A model generated the notes under the pieces. It was not told the DNA's origin and searched no databases. It saw only the letters and a list, made by a program, of their open reading frames with translations. 64,000 nucleotides of DNA from Halotalea alkalilenta DSM 17697 (GTDB lineage: Bacteria; Pseudomonadota; Gammaproteobacteria; Pseudomonadales; Halomonadaceae): positions 182,983-246,982 of the forward strand of contig NZ_JHYY01000013.1 of the NCBI RefSeq assembly GCF_000621205.1, in the 5' to 3' direction. Every line of letters begins with the position of its first letter. The stretch's first letter is position 1. The translations under genes were made by a program, and so were the position numbers. Shown here in pieces: positions 25,256-35,078 of the stretch.

Positions 25256-25813
25256 ATGAGTGATGAAAACGTACGTGTCGCAATATTGGCCACCGATGGC
25301 TTCGAGGAGGTCGAGCTGACCTCGCCGAAGAAGGCGCTCGAAGACGAGGGCTTCCAGGTCGAGGTGGTAGCACCGAAGAGCGGCACCATCCGGGCCTGGG
25401 CCGAGACCGACTGGGGCGGCGACTATCCGGTCGATCGCACCCTCGGCGAGGCGAGGCCCGAGGAGTACGACGCGCTGGTGCTACCCGGCGGAGTGATCAA
25501 CCCGGACAGTTTGCGCACCAACGAAGAGGCGCTCACCTTCGTGCGGGCGTTCTTCGAGGCCGGCAAGCCGGTATCGGCGATCTGCCATGCCCCCTGGACG
25601 CTGATCAGCGCAGGTGTGGTCGACGGCCGCCAGATGACCTCGGTCGCCTCTGTCGCACAGGATCTGAAGAATGCGGGCGCGCTGTGGGAAGACAGTGAAG
25701 TCGTGTGCGAGAACGCGCTGGTCACCAGCCGCACGCCCAAGGACCTGCCCGCGTTCAACGCCAAGACCATCGAGGAAATCCACGAGGGCCGGCATCGCAA
25801 GCAGCATGCCTGA
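25256..25813 (+). CDS. DJ-1/PfpI family protein (YhbO/YajL-like)
   Basis: 185 residues with AAGGAG 8 bases before the ATG; GTG codons just upstream overlap that site. The nucleophile elbow is AICHAPWTL (Cys110, His111) and the acidic partner lies in GFEEVEL. VLPGGVINPDSLR is the other family block. Members of this branch (YhbO, Hsp31-like, PfpI) act in stress protection as deglycases, glyoxalases or peptidases; the activity is debated. It probably helps with carbonyl or general stress. It stands alone between rmuC and the antiporter gene. Confidence 0.9.
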   Translation: MSDENVRVAILATDGFEEVELTSPKKALEDEGFQVEVVAPKSGTIRAWAETDWGGDYPVDRTLGEARPEEYDALVLPGGVINPDSLRTNEEALTFVRAFFEAGKPVSAICHAPWTLISAGVVDGRQMTSVASVAQDLKNAGALWEDSEVVCENALVTSRTPKDLPAFNAKTIEEIHEGRHRKQHA

Positions 25814-25972
25814 GCCCGCTCTCCAGCGTACCGCGCCCTCTCGATTGCATCGGGGGGCGCTTTGGTCGATATCCTCCTCTCGCGTGATAAGCTTAATCGC
25901 TGTTTAATGGTGCCCGTTACCACGTCCGGTCACGGCCCTCTCCCTCGCACAAGATTCGACGTCCGCTAAGTA

Positions 25973-27715
25973 ATGGAAACCGTTTCTCTCGTTCTCATCC
26001 TGCTGTTCGTCGCCTCGGCCACCGGGGTCGCGGCTCGCTTTCTCCCCTCGCTGCCCACCCCGCTGGTGCAGGTTGCCTTCGGCGCCGCGCTGGCCTGGCC
26101 GGCCGAAGGCATCCACGTCAGCCTCGAGCCAGAACTGTTTCTGCTGCTCTTCATCGCCCCACTGCTCTACTCGGATGCCCGGCGCTTCCCCCAGCGTGAG
26201 TTGATGGCGCTGCGCGGACCGATTCTCGCCCTCGCCTTCGGACTGGTGCTGTTCACTGTGCTCGGGGTCGGCTACTTGATCCACTGGATGCTGCCGGTGA
26301 TCTCGCTGCCGATCGCCTTCGCCCTCGCCGCCGTGCTTTCGCCCACCGACGCGGTCGCGGTCTCGGCGATCTCGGGACGGCTGCCCGTGCCGCCCAAGCT
26401 CATGCGCGTGCTCGAGGGCGAGTCGCTGATGAACGACGCCTCGGGACTGGTGGCGTTCAAGTTCGCGGTGGCGGCGGCCTTGACCGGCGCATTCTCGCTC
26501 AGCGAGGTATCGACCAGTTTCCTCTTCATCGCCTTTGGCGGCCTGCTGTTGGGTGGCGCCTGCGCTTGGCTGTTCAGCGTGGTCCGCACCCGGCTGATCG
26601 ACCGGCACGGCGGCGAGCAATCGGCGACCCAGATCGTGCTTTTGCAGCTGCTGATGCCGTTCGCGGTCTACTTCCTCGCCGAACACTTCGGTATGTCGGG
26701 CATCCTCGCCGCGGTGGCGGCGGGGCTCGTGGTCAACTACACCGACCTCAAGCGCCAGGATCAGATCCAGACCCGGCTCAAGACCCGCAGCATGTGGGAA
26801 ATCATCGAGTTCGTGCTCAACTCGCTGGTGTTCCTGCTGCTGGGCTTCCAGCTCCCCGACATCATCGGCGGCGCCTTCAGCCACTCGATTCACGACGGCA
26901 GCCAGTTCGAGCTGCTACGCCTGTGCGCCTACGTCTTCATCATCACCACGGCGCTGATGGTGCTGCGTTTCATCTGGGTGTTCGGCGCACTTTGGACCTC
27001 GCGGCTGGCGGCCAGGATCCGCCAGCGCAAGGTCCAGCCGTTCCCCGCACGACTGATGCTCGTCACCACCATCTCCGGCATTCGTGGCACCATCACGCTC
27101 GCCGCCGCCCTCTCCTTTCCCCAGACGATGCTCGATGGCACTCCCTTCCCTGGGCGCGAGCTGCTGGTCTTCATCGCTACCGGCGTGATCCTGCTCACCC
27201 TGCTCAGCGGCAGCATCGGCCTGCCGCTGCTGCTCAAGGACCTCGACCTCCCGCCCGATACCCGGCTCGACGAGGAAGAAGCCAGGGCGCGCAAGCGTGC
27301 TTCGGAAGCGGCGATCCGGCGCGTCGAGGAGTATCGCCACGCCCGGGTCGAAGCGCTGACCGCCGAGCATTCCGACACCAACGGCGCTGCTGATGCGGGC
27401 AGCCCTGCAGAGCCGATGGAAAAGGACGATCGCATCCTGATCTACGCCGAGCAGAGCACCCAGTTGATGAATCTCTATCGCGAACGGGTGACGATCGACG
27501 ATACCGAATCGGCCAGCAAGCGTGCCGAGTACGAACGCAAGGTATGGCGCGAGCTGCTCCAGCAGGCGCTGCAGGCCGAGCGCGCCGAGTACTACCGGCT
27601 ACGCAGCCGTAACCGGATCAACGACGACCTGCTGCGCAAGCTGGTGCGCGAGGTCGACCTCAGCGAGACCGCGCTGATCGCGGGTCAGGAAGAGAGCGGT
27701 GGTGGACACCACTGA
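25973..27715 (+). CDS. Na+/H+ antiporter, CPA1 (NhaP/YjcE-like) family
   Basis: 580 residues. About 12 membrane helices reach to residue 420, with the ion-binding region LSPTDAVAVSAISG and LEGESLMNDASGLVAFKFAV; the Asp in NDASGL is the essential carboxylate of CPA1 exchangers. The cytoplasmic tail (about 425-580) is charged and probably coiled (EEEARARKRASEAAIRRVEE) and would regulate exchange. The protein expels Na+ in exchange for H+, fitting salt tolerance. Only a weak ribosome site (TAAG) precedes the ATG, which is nonetheless the first hydrophobic start. Confidence 0.9.
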   Translation: METVSLVLILLFVASATGVAARFLPSLPTPLVQVAFGAALAWPAEGIHVSLEPELFLLLFIAPLLYSDARRFPQRELMALRGPILALAFGLVLFTVLGVGYLIHWMLPVISLPIAFALAAVLSPTDAVAVSAISGRLPVPPKLMRVLEGESLMNDASGLVAFKFAVAAALTGAFSLSEVSTSFLFIAFGGLLLGGACAWLFSVVRTRLIDRHGGEQSATQIVLLQLLMPFAVYFLAEHFGMSGILAAVAAGLVVNYTDLKRQDQIQTRLKTRSMWEIIEFVLNSLVFLLLGFQLPDIIGGAFSHSIHDGSQFELLRLCAYVFIITTALMVLRFIWVFGALWTSRLAARIRQRKVQPFPARLMLVTTISGIRGTITLAAALSFPQTMLDGTPFPGRELLVFIATGVILLTLLSGSIGLPLLLKDLDLPPDTRLDEEEARARKRASEAAIRRVEEYRHARVEALTAEHSDTNGAADAGSPAEPMEKDDRILIYAEQSTQLMNLYRERVTIDDTESASKRAEYERKVWRELLQQALQAERAEYYRLRSRNRINDDLLRKLVREVDLSETALIAGQEESGGGHH

Positions 27716-27818
27716 GGCACCTTCGCATGGGCCCTGCGGGGCCCGTACTTCGCTCTCTGCCGGCTCGAACCAGCCGACGAAACTGCCTACCATGCGCGCA
27801 TCGACAGCAGGAGCATCC

Positions 27819-28322
27819 ATGACGACCACTTCTCCCTTCTGCCCCTGCGGCAGCGGCCTCGTCTATGACACCTGCTGCAGACCGCTGCACCAGGGTGAGC
27901 GCGAGGCCGAAAGCGCCGAGGCGCTGATGCGCTCGCGCTATGCGGCTTTCGCCCTCGGCGGGCTCGGCGACTATCTGCTCGCTACCTGGCACGACGACGC
28001 GCCGGCCAAGGCCGGGCTCGATGCCGCTGCGCTCTCACGACGCGAGCTCGACTGGCGGCGCCTCGAGGTGCTGGCGGTCGACGAGCAAGGCGCGCGCGCG
28101 ACGGTGGAGTTTCGCGCCACCTTCTCGCCCCCTGCGCCGCTCGGTGCCAAAGCGGTCGAGGAGTCGCTGCACGAGCGCTCGCGCTTCGTGCGCGAAGAGG
28201 GGCGCTGGCGCTATCTCGACGGTGAGATATTCGATCCTGCGCGAGCGGTCAAACAAGGGCGCAACGCCCCTTGCCTCTGCGGCAGTGGGCGCAAGTACAA
28301 GCACTGCTGCGCCCAGCGCTGA
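27819..28322 (+). CDS. YchJ-like protein (UPF0225) with two SEC-C zinc motifs
   Basis: 167 residues. The N-terminal SEC-C motif FCPCGSGLVYDTCC and the C-terminal APCLCGSGRKYKHCC each carry a CxC...CC zinc ligand set, as at the end of SecA. The central domain (EALMRSRYAAFALGGLGDYLLATW, then LDWRRLEVLAVDEQGARATVEF) is an NTF2-like fold. It belongs to the uncharacterised YchJ family. The ATG at 27819 follows CAGGAG. The function is not known; SEC-C motifs bind SecB or ribosome partners in SecA. Confidence 0.88.
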   Translation: MTTTSPFCPCGSGLVYDTCCRPLHQGEREAESAEALMRSRYAAFALGGLGDYLLATWHDDAPAKAGLDAAALSRRELDWRRLEVLAVDEQGARATVEFRATFSPPAPLGAKAVEESLHERSRFVREEGRWRYLDGEIFDPARAVKQGRNAPCLCGSGRKYKHCCAQR

Positions 28323-28328
28323 ACACCG

Positions 28329-29921
28329 TCAGCCGTCGCACTCTGCCATCAGTTCGCGATAGTGCAGCTGATCGAGGTAGAGCTGGTGGAAGACGCGGTA
28401 CTTGGCGGCGTGGAAGCCGCGCGTCTCGGCTCTCGGTTCGATGGTGCCGCCAGCGCTGAACATGCCTCGCGCGGCCTCACGCAGCGAGGGGAAGTCTCCC
28501 GCAGCGGCGGCGGCGAGCATCGCCGCGCCGAGCATCACCGTCTCCGGCTCACCGGGCAGCTCGATCGGCCGGCCAGTGACGTCCGCCAGTTCGCGCAGCC
28601 ACAGCGGATTCTTCAGTGCGCCACCGCAGATCGCCAATCGCTCGATCACGTGGCCCTGGGCCTCCAGCGCCTCGATGATATGCAGGGTGCCGTAGGCGAT
28701 CGACTGCAGCGTGGCCAGGTAGCGCCGCGCCAACTCATCGAGGCCCTGCTCGAGGGTCAGTCCGGAAAGCATCCCGCGCAGGCTGGGATCGGCGCGGGGC
28801 GAGCGGTTGCCGTGATGGTACCCGAGCAGGTGCAGGTGCCGGGTCGGCCAGCGCTCCTCGGCCTCGAGCCTCGCGACCCTCTGGTTGAGCAGATCGAAAT
28901 GACTCACGCCTTGGCGTTCGGCCTCGGCCCTGAGTTCCGGCCAGGTTGCGCTCTCCTCGAGTACGTAATCGATCAGCGCCCCGACTGCGCTCTGCCCTCC
29001 TTCGTTGATCCAGGCGTCCGGTAGTACCGCACCGAAGTAGGGGCCCCATACCCCAGGCACGAAGCGCGGCTCGGCGCTCAGCGCGATATGGCAGGCGGAG
29101 GTCCCGCCGATGATTGCAAGACGCCCCTCCGGCGACTCACCGAGCATCCCCAGCGCGCCGGCGTGGGCGTCGATGATCCCTGTGGCGACTACCGTCGCCG
29201 GCGAAAGCCCGAGCTCGGCGGCGACCGCGGGCGCGAGTGTCCCGGCGGGGCTGCCGAGCGGCAGCACCCGCTGTTCGAGATAAGGCTGGCGATAGAGCTC
29301 GTCGAGCCCGATCTGGTCGAGCAGATCCTTCGGCCAACGCCCCTCGTGGGCGAGATAGAGCCATTTGCATACCAGCGTGCAGGCACTCAGTTCGGCCACG
29401 CCGGTAGCGTGGAAGACCATATAGTCGGCGAGATCGAGGTAGTAATCGGCGCGGGCGAACTGATCCGGACGGTTGCGCTTCATCCACAGAAGCTTCGGCA
29501 GCTCGAGCTCAGGACTCACCTCGCCACCGACATGGTCGAGCGCAGGATGGCCGGTGGCGGCGATCTCCCTCGCTTCATCCACCGCACGGTGATCCATCCA
29601 CATGATCACGTTGCACCGATCGTCGTCATCCGGCGAGATCGAGACCGGGCGCCCCTCGCGATCGACCGCGACCAGAGAGCAGGTCGCATCGAAGCCGATC
29701 GCACGGATCGACGCCACCTCCACCGCCGAGCGCTCGACCGCCCCTCGCACCGCCACCACGCACTGACGCCAGATCTCGTCGCTGGACTGCTCGACGAAAC
29801 CGGGACGCGGGCGCCAGCGGCTGATCGGTGCGCTCTGGTGGGCGACACACCGCCCGTTTGCGTCGAACACCCCGGCCCGCACGCTGCCGGACCCAACATC
29901 GACACCGATGTAATGCTTCAT
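28329..29921 (-). CDS. FGGY-family carbohydrate (pentulose) kinase, ribulokinase-like
   Basis: 530 residues. It starts YIGVDVGSGSVRAGVFDANG (phosphate-1 loop), then IGFDATCSLVAVDREG and, in the C-half, ATGIIDAHAGALGMLG (catalytic Asp), IGGTSACHIALS, VPGVWGPYFGA and EGGQSAVGAL. These fingerprints point to the FGGY/YDR109C branch, whose characterised members phosphorylate D-ribulose. ATG at 29921 is chosen over the GTG directly before it. It is divergent from the polyol ABC importer and dehydrogenases and likely phosphorylates their keto-sugar product. Confidence 0.86.
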   Translation of the reverse strand: MKHYIGVDVGSGSVRAGVFDANGRCVAHQSAPISRWRPRPGFVEQSSDEIWRQCVVAVRGAVERSAVEVASIRAIGFDATCSLVAVDREGRPVSISPDDDDRCNVIMWMDHRAVDEAREIAATGHPALDHVGGEVSPELELPKLLWMKRNRPDQFARADYYLDLADYMVFHATGVAELSACTLVCKWLYLAHEGRWPKDLLDQIGLDELYRQPYLEQRVLPLGSPAGTLAPAVAAELGLSPATVVATGIIDAHAGALGMLGESPEGRLAIIGGTSACHIALSAEPRFVPGVWGPYFGAVLPDAWINEGGQSAVGALIDYVLEESATWPELRAEAERQGVSHFDLLNQRVARLEAEERWPTRHLHLLGYHHGNRSPRADPSLRGMLSGLTLEQGLDELARRYLATLQSIAYGTLHIIEALEAQGHVIERLAICGGALKNPLWLRELADVTGRPIELPGEPETVMLGAAMLAAAAAGDFPSLREAARGMFSAGGTIEPRAETRGFHAAKYRVFHQLYLDQLHYRELMAECDG

Positions 29922-30483
29922 CACTCTCTCCCTTGGTGATCAGCGCGATCCGAGCCGCATCGCTTCGCCCCGGCTCACGCCATCATCATCGCCAAACCGC
30001 CGGCGCTGCGTCGAGCCGATCCGCTTGGAGCATGCCTGTATTCCCGGCCATCGCTCCAATCGGCAGCAACCATCCGGACTGCAAAGAGCCGATGACATCC
30101 AATCAAATGACGCCTCAATACCTCAGTCATTTCTCGAAAATAAAAATATCAATCAAATCATATGAGCAGAATCAACGGATCCGACATTCGATCTCATAAA
30201 TCCTAAAAGCAAATCATCAAAATCATGACCCATGAAACAAAAGTATAATAAATATCGTTTGATACTTTGGTCCTTATCCAATTGACAGCGGGCTTTGGCA
30301 AGAACTAAATATGTAATGACAACGATAACATTTTTTTGAAATACCACACTTTGTACAGAGAAAACGTTCTCACATCGAGCACCTACTCCCAAGGCTATCG
30401 AGCACAATTCACCGAACATTCAATAGACCAACCCTCTTCGTAACCGGACTTTTCGCACACGATGAGAAAAAAGAGGAACCGGC
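29922..30483. other. AT-rich divergent regulatory region of the polyol locus
   Basis: The 560 bases between the kinase and the importer genes contain no credible gene. About 30085-30480 is strikingly AT-rich compared with all flanking DNA, with repeated AATCAAAT-type words. A perfect -35 word TTGACA lies at 30282-30287, but no good -10 partner follows. The operator candidate near 30360 is listed separately. An 88-codon frame on the minus strand is judged spurious. Confidence 0.6.
30358..30371. promoter_or_regulatory. LacI-type operator candidate
   Basis: GAGAAAACGTTCTC is a near-palindrome centred on CG, the usual centre of LacI/PurR-family operators, with inverted GAGAA arms. It lies 113 bases before the importer start. 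The LacI regulator at the far end of the locus is the obvious candidate binder. Confidence 0.45.
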
Positions 30484-31431
30484 ATGCACGAGCGCACATC
30501 TCTCAAACTCTCTGGCCGTCTCGCCCGAATGCTCGCTTACGGCGTCTTCTGCGCCACCGCGCTGGCGAGCGTTCAAACCCAGGCCCAGGACACCCCGGTC
30601 ACCGTCGGGATGTCGTTCCAGGAGCTCAACAACGTCTACTTCGTCACCATGCAGCGGGCGCTGGAAGCCAGGGCACAGGCCAGCGGCACCACCCTGGTGA
30701 TCACCGACGCCCGCCACGACGTGGCCAAGCAGATCAACGATGTCGAGGACATGCTGCAGCGTGGCATCGACGTCCTGCTACTCAACCCTACCGATTCGGT
30801 CGGTATCCAGTCGGCGGTGCTCTCCGCCGAGGAGGCCGGCGTGCCGGTGATCGCGGTCGATGCGCAGGCCGAAGGTCCAATCACCGCTTTCGTCGGCTCG
30901 AAGAACCGTGATGCAGGCTACCAGGCCTGCTACTACCTCGCCGAGCAGCTCGGCGGTGAGGGCAAGGTAGCGATCCTCGATGGCATCCCGGTGGTGCCGA
31001 TCCTCCAACGAGTCGAAGGCTGCGAAGCGGCCTTGGGTGAGTTCGATGGTATCCAGGTCGTGACCAAGCAGAACGGTCGCCAGGATCGCACCCAGGCAAT
31101 GACCGTGACCGAGAACATCCTCCAGTCGCATCCCGACCTCAACGGCATGTTCAGCGTCAACGACGTCGGCTCGCTCGGCGCTTTGACCGCGATCCAGGCC
31201 AGCGGGCTGGAGGTCAAGCTTGCCAGCGTCGACGGCAACCCCGAGGCGGTGCAGGCGATGCAGGAGGCCGACTCTCCATTGATCGCCATCGCCGCCCAGC
31301 ACCCACGCCAGATGGTCGAACAGGCCTTCGACCTGGCACTGGCCGCGCACCGCGGCGAAACCGTCGCCGCCGAAGTACCGATCGATATCGAGCTGGTGAC
31401 CCGAGACAACGCTGCCGACTTCAGCTGGTAG
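30484..31431 (+). CDS. Sugar/polyol ABC transporter, periplasmic binding protein (RbsB-like)
   Basis: 315 residues. A signal peptide ([20 protein letters not shown]) precedes a type-I periplasmic binding fold: [24 protein letters not shown], then [26 protein letters not shown] and [15 protein letters not shown], the RbsB/XylF pattern. AAGAGGAA precedes the ATG. It captures the sugar or polyol for the ATPase and permease encoded next. The ligand is not readable from sequence; the neighbouring dehydrogenases suggest a polyol or pentose. Confidence 0.9.
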   Translation: MHERTSLKLSGRLARMLAYGVFCATALASVQTQAQDTPVTVGMSFQELNNVYFVTMQRALEARAQASGTTLVITDARHDVAKQINDVEDMLQRGIDVLLLNPTDSVGIQSAVLSAEEAGVPVIAVDAQAEGPITAFVGSKNRDAGYQACYYLAEQLGGEGKVAILDGIPVVPILQRVEGCEAALGEFDGIQVVTKQNGRQDRTQAMTVTENILQSHPDLNGMFSVNDVGSLGALTAIQASGLEVKLASVDGNPEAVQAMQEADSPLIAIAAQHPRQMVEQAFDLALAAHRGETVAAEVPIDIELVTRDNAADFSW

Positions 31432-31445
31432 ACGAGGATTTCGCC

Positions 31446-32954
31446 ATGTCGCTGCTCAGCCTCGAAGGCATCAGCAAATCGTTCAACGGCGTTGCCGCCC
31501 TCAGCGAAGTGAGCCTGACGCTGGAGGCAGGAGAGGTGCTGGCGCTGCTCGGTGAGAACGGAGCCGGCAAGTCGACGCTGATGAAGATCCTCTGCGGCAT
31601 TCATCGCCCAGACGCGGGAGAGGTTCGCCTCGATGACGCCCGGGTGGAATTTCGCAACTACCGCGAAGCTTCCGCCGCCGGAGTCGGCATCGTGTTCCAG
31701 GAGTTCAGCTTGGTGCCGTGGCTCACCGCGATCGAGAACATCTTCCTCGGCCGCGAGCCGCGTAACGCCTTCGGCCTGATCCAGCGCTCGCGGATGCGCG
31801 TAGACGCCGAGCGGCTGGTCGGGCGGCTCGGCATTGAGCTCGATCTCGATACCCCGGTCGCTGCGCTCAGCGTGGCGGACCAGCAATTCGTCGAGATCAT
31901 GAAGGCGCTGTCGCTCGACGCCCGGGTGCTGGTGCTCGACGAACCGACCGCGCCACTGACCCCGAGCGAAGTCGAGCGGCTGTTCGCGATCGTACGCGCG
32001 CTCAAGCGAGAGGGCGTGGGGATGATCTTCATCTCCCACCACATGGAGGAGATCTTCGAGATCTGCGACCGGGTCACGGTACTGCGCGACGGCGGCTACA
32101 TCGGTACCCGCGAGGTCGCCGCGAGCGATGCCGCGACTCTGGTGGAGATGATGGTCGGGCGTCGGGTCGACACCGTGTTCCCACCGCGCCCACCGCTCGC
32201 AGCCAACGCACCGCTGGTGCTCGAAGCCGGGATAACCGCGCCGGGAAGCGCCCAGACCGACCGGGTACGACTCAGGCATGGCGAGATACTCGGCTTCGCC
32301 GGTTTGGTCGGCTCAGGGCGCAGCGAACTGGCGCTGAGGCTGATCGGTGCGCTGCCGGCGAGCCGCCAGATGAGAGTGGACGGCAGGGAAGCGAAGATCC
32401 GCGCGCCTGCCGACGCCCTGGCGCTCGGCATCGGCCTGCTGCCCGAGAGCCGCAAACAGCAGGGGCTGATCCTGCCATTCAGCTGCCTCGACAACATCAC
32501 CCTCAACCAGCTTGGCCGTTTTCGCCACGCAGGCGTACTGATCGATCGCGGCAGTGAGCACGCCGAGGTCGAGCGGCTGATGGATCAGGTGCGGGTCAAA
32601 GCGCCCGGAGCCGACAGCGTGGTCGGCGAGCTGAGCGGCGGCAACCAGCAGAAGGTGGTGATCTCACGCTGGCTCGGCCGGGTCGAGGATGTCGAGCGCG
32701 GTATGCGTGTGCTGATCTTCGATGAGCCGACCCGCGGCATCGACATCGGCGCCAAGACCGAGATATACGCCTTGATTCGCGCGCTCACCGAGCGCGGTGT
32801 CTCGATCCTGCTGATCTCCTCCGAACTGCCCGAAATCATCGGCCTCAGCGATCGAGTCGCGGTGTTTCGCAAGGGCCACATCGTCGCCGAGCTAGAAGGT
32901 GAGGAGATCGACGCACCCACCATCATGGCCCACGCCACAGGGGGCGCCCAATGA
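31446..32954 (+). CDS. Sugar/polyol ABC transporter, ATP-binding protein (RbsA-like)
   Basis: 502 residues, a fused pair of ABC domains as in RbsA, XylG and AraG. Domain 1 has Walker [10 protein letters not shown], the signature-region [15 protein letters not shown] and Walker [10 protein letters not shown]. Domain 2 has the degenerate Walker [10 protein letters not shown] typical of this class, signature [15 protein letters not shown] and Walker [10 protein letters not shown]. It drives the importer from the cytoplasmic side. Its final four bases overlap the permease start (ATGA), so stoichiometry is set by coupling. Confidence 0.94.
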   Translation: MSLLSLEGISKSFNGVAALSEVSLTLEAGEVLALLGENGAGKSTLMKILCGIHRPDAGEVRLDDARVEFRNYREASAAGVGIVFQEFSLVPWLTAIENIFLGREPRNAFGLIQRSRMRVDAERLVGRLGIELDLDTPVAALSVADQQFVEIMKALSLDARVLVLDEPTAPLTPSEVERLFAIVRALKREGVGMIFISHHMEEIFEICDRVTVLRDGGYIGTREVAASDAATLVEMMVGRRVDTVFPPRPPLAANAPLVLEAGITAPGSAQTDRVRLRHGEILGFAGLVGSGRSELALRLIGALPASRQMRVDGREAKIRAPADALALGIGLLPESRKQQGLILPFSCLDNITLNQLGRFRHAGVLIDRGSEHAEVERLMDQVRVKAPGADSVVGELSGGNQQKVVISRWLGRVEDVERGMRVLIFDEPTRGIDIGAKTEIYALIRALTERGVSILLISSELPEIIGLSDRVAVFRKGHIVAELEGEEIDAPTIMAHATGGAQ

Positions 32955-33925
32955 CTACCACCCACACCGCTTCCACACCCCGACGCGGCCGCTCGCGGCT
33001 CACACGCCTGTTGCGCTCGCCGGTGTTCTATCCATTGATTGGCTTCGTCATCGTGTTCGCGCTGATGGCGCTGATCAACGACAACTTCCTATCCACCGCC
33101 AACCTGACCAACGTCGCCCGACAGGGTGCGATCATCGGCATCATCGCGGTGGGGATGAGCTTCGTGATCTTCACCGGTGGCATCGACCTATCGGTCGGCC
33201 CGGTGATGGCGCTGACCGGCACGGTAATGGCCGGGCTGATGGTGATAGGGCTGCCGATTGGGCTGGCGATCGCCGGCGGCCTGGGCCTGGGGCTCGCGAT
33301 CGGGGCGTTCAACGGTGCCTGCGTGGCCTTCGCTCGAATGCCGCCGATCATCGTCACGCTGGCGACGATGGGGATCTGCAAAGGCCTGGCGTTGATCTAT
33401 ACCGGCGGCTATCCGATCTCTGGCCTGCCCGCCGGCTTTTCATTCTTCGGGCGCGCCACCCTGCTCGGCATCCAGGTGCCGATCCTGATCATGCTGGCGG
33501 TCTACGCCATCGCCTGGGTGGTGCTGCACCACACCCCCGCCGGTCGCTACGTCTACGCGATCGGCGGCAACGAGGAAGCGACCCGGCTGACCGGGATCCG
33601 GGTCTCCCGCTACAAGCTGATGGTCTACTCCATCAGCGGTCTCACCGCGGCGCTGGCCGGCCTGGTGCTGGCCTCGCGACTGATGAGCGGCCAGCCCAAC
33701 GCGGGTACCGGCTTCGAGCTCGACGCGATCGCCGCGGTGGTACTCGGCGGTGCGGCGATCAGCGGCGGCCGAGGCGTCATCCTCGGCACCCTGGTCGGCG
33801 CGATGCTGCTGGCGATCCTCAACAACGGTCTCAACCTGCTCGGCGTCTCTCCCTACCTCCAGGACGTGGTCAAGGGCGCGATCATCCTGCTCGCGATTCT
33901 GATCCAGCGCGGGCGCGCGAGCTGA
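32951..33925 (+). CDS. Sugar/polyol ABC transporter, permease (RbsC-like)
   Basis: 324 residues, eight to ten membrane helices. [30 protein letters not shown] (split over the first core helices) and [26 protein letters not shown], with its EAA-like contact loop, are RbsC-family blocks. [29 protein letters not shown] marks the conserved C-terminal helices. It should act as a homodimer with the RbsA-like ATPase. The start overlaps the ATPase stop. Confidence 0.93.
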   Translation: MTTTHTASTPRRGRSRLTRLLRSPVFYPLIGFVIVFALMALINDNFLSTANLTNVARQGAIIGIIAVGMSFVIFTGGIDLSVGPVMALTGTVMAGLMVIGLPIGLAIAGGLGLGLAIGAFNGACVAFARMPPIIVTLATMGICKGLALIYTGGYPISGLPAGFSFFGRATLLGIQVPILIMLAVYAIAWVVLHHTPAGRYVYAIGGNEEATRLTGIRVSRYKLMVYSISGLTAALAGLVLASRLMSGQPNAGTGFELDAIAAVVLGGAAISGGRGVILGTLVGAMLLAILNNGLNLLGVSPYLQDVVKGAIILLAILIQRGRAS

Positions 33926-33965
33926 GCCTACCTTCCCTTTCACCATCCGATCATGAGGACACGAG

Positions 33966-35078
33966 ATGAATTCGAACACCGCATCACTGCCGTCGGGACA
34001 GCTCCCGACACAGATGGAGGCCGTGGTCTGCCACGGTCCCGAAGACTATCGGCTGGAGCGTATTGCGCGTCCCAAGGCCGGCCCACGGGAGATGATACTG
34101 AGGATCAATGCCTGCGGTATCTGCGCCAGCGACGTCAAATGCAAAAGCGGTGCGGCGATGTTCTGGGGCGATGGAGACAAGCAGCCGAGCTGGGTCAAGG
34201 CGCCAGTAGTGGCGGGTCATGAGTTCTTCGGCGAGGTGGTCGAGCTCGGCGAAGGCGCGTTCGAGCATTTCGGCTTCGACCTCGGCGAACGCGCGATCGC
34301 CGAGCAGATCGTGCCGTGTGAGAAATGCCGCTACTGCCGCGACGGTCACTACTGGATGTGCGAGGTGCACGACATCCTCGGTTTCCAGCAAGGCGTCGCC
34401 GAGGGCGGCATGGCCGAATATCTCAAGGTGCCGGCCAACGCCCGGGTGCACCGCATTCCCGATTCGCTCAGCCTCGAGCAGGCGGCATTCATCGAGCCGC
34501 TGGCCTGCGGCATCCACGCGGTCAACCGCGGAGATATCCAGCTCGACGACATCGTGGTGATCGCCGGCGCAGGGCCGATCGGGCTGGCCATGGTGCAGGT
34601 AGCGCGGCTCAAGACGCCAAAGAAACTGATCGTGGTCGATATGCTCGACGCCCGGCTCGAACTCGCCCGCAGCTACGGTGCCGATGTGGTGCTCAACCCC
34701 TCGCGCGACGACGTCGGCGGCGAGATCCGCGCACTCACCGAGGGTTACGGCTGCGACGTCTACATCGAGGCGACCGGCGCGCCGAGCGGGGTGATCCAGG
34801 GGCTCGACGTGATCAGGAAGCTCGGTCGTTTCGTAGAATTCAGCGTGTTCGGCAAGCCGACCACGGTCGATTGGTCGATCATCGGCGATCGCAAGGAGCT
34901 CGACGTGCGCGGTGCCCATCTATCACCGGCGACCTTCCCAGTGGCGATCGACCTGCTCGCCAGGGGACTGGTGACCACCGAGGGAATCGTCACCCATCGC
35001 ATGCCACTGGCCGAGTTCGAGCAGGGCTTCAAGATGGCCGCGGCGGCCGAGTCGATCAAGGTGCTGCTCGAGCCATGA
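33966..35078 (+). CDS. Zinc-dependent medium-chain dehydrogenase, polyol type
   Basis: 370 residues of the MDR family. Catalytic zinc ligands are Cys53 (GICASDVK), His85 and Glu86 (AGHEFFGEV); structural zinc is held by Cys118, Cys121, Cys124 and Cys132 (CEKCRYCRDGHYWMC). The NAD domain starts at IAGAGPIGLAMVQVA followed by an acidic strand end (VVDML), favouring NAD. It would oxidise an imported polyol to a ketose. The ATG has GAGGA 6 bases upstream. It overlaps the next gene by ATGA. Sorbitol, xylitol, arabitol or threitol are all possible; sequence alone does not choose. Confidence 0.88.
   Translation: MNSNTASLPSGQLPTQMEAVVCHGPEDYRLERIARPKAGPREMILRINACGICASDVKCKSGAAMFWGDGDKQPSWVKAPVVAGHEFFGEVVELGEGAFEHFGFDLGERAIAEQIVPCEKCRYCRDGHYWMCEVHDILGFQQGVAEGGMAEYLKVPANARVHRIPDSLSLEQAAFIEPLACGIHAVNRGDIQLDDIVVIAGAGPIGLAMVQVARLKTPKKLIVVDMLDARLELARSYGADVVLNPSRDDVGGEIRALTEGYGCDVYIEATGAPSGVIQGLDVIRKLGRFVEFSVFGKPTTVDWSIIGDRKELDVRGAHLSPATFPVAIDLLARGLVTTEGIVTHRMPLAEFEQGFKMAAAAESIKVLLEP

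Noticed and set aside
30153..30419. An 88-codon frame in the AT-rich region
   Set aside because: No ribosome site, no recognisable motif, and it covers the importer's regulatory region.
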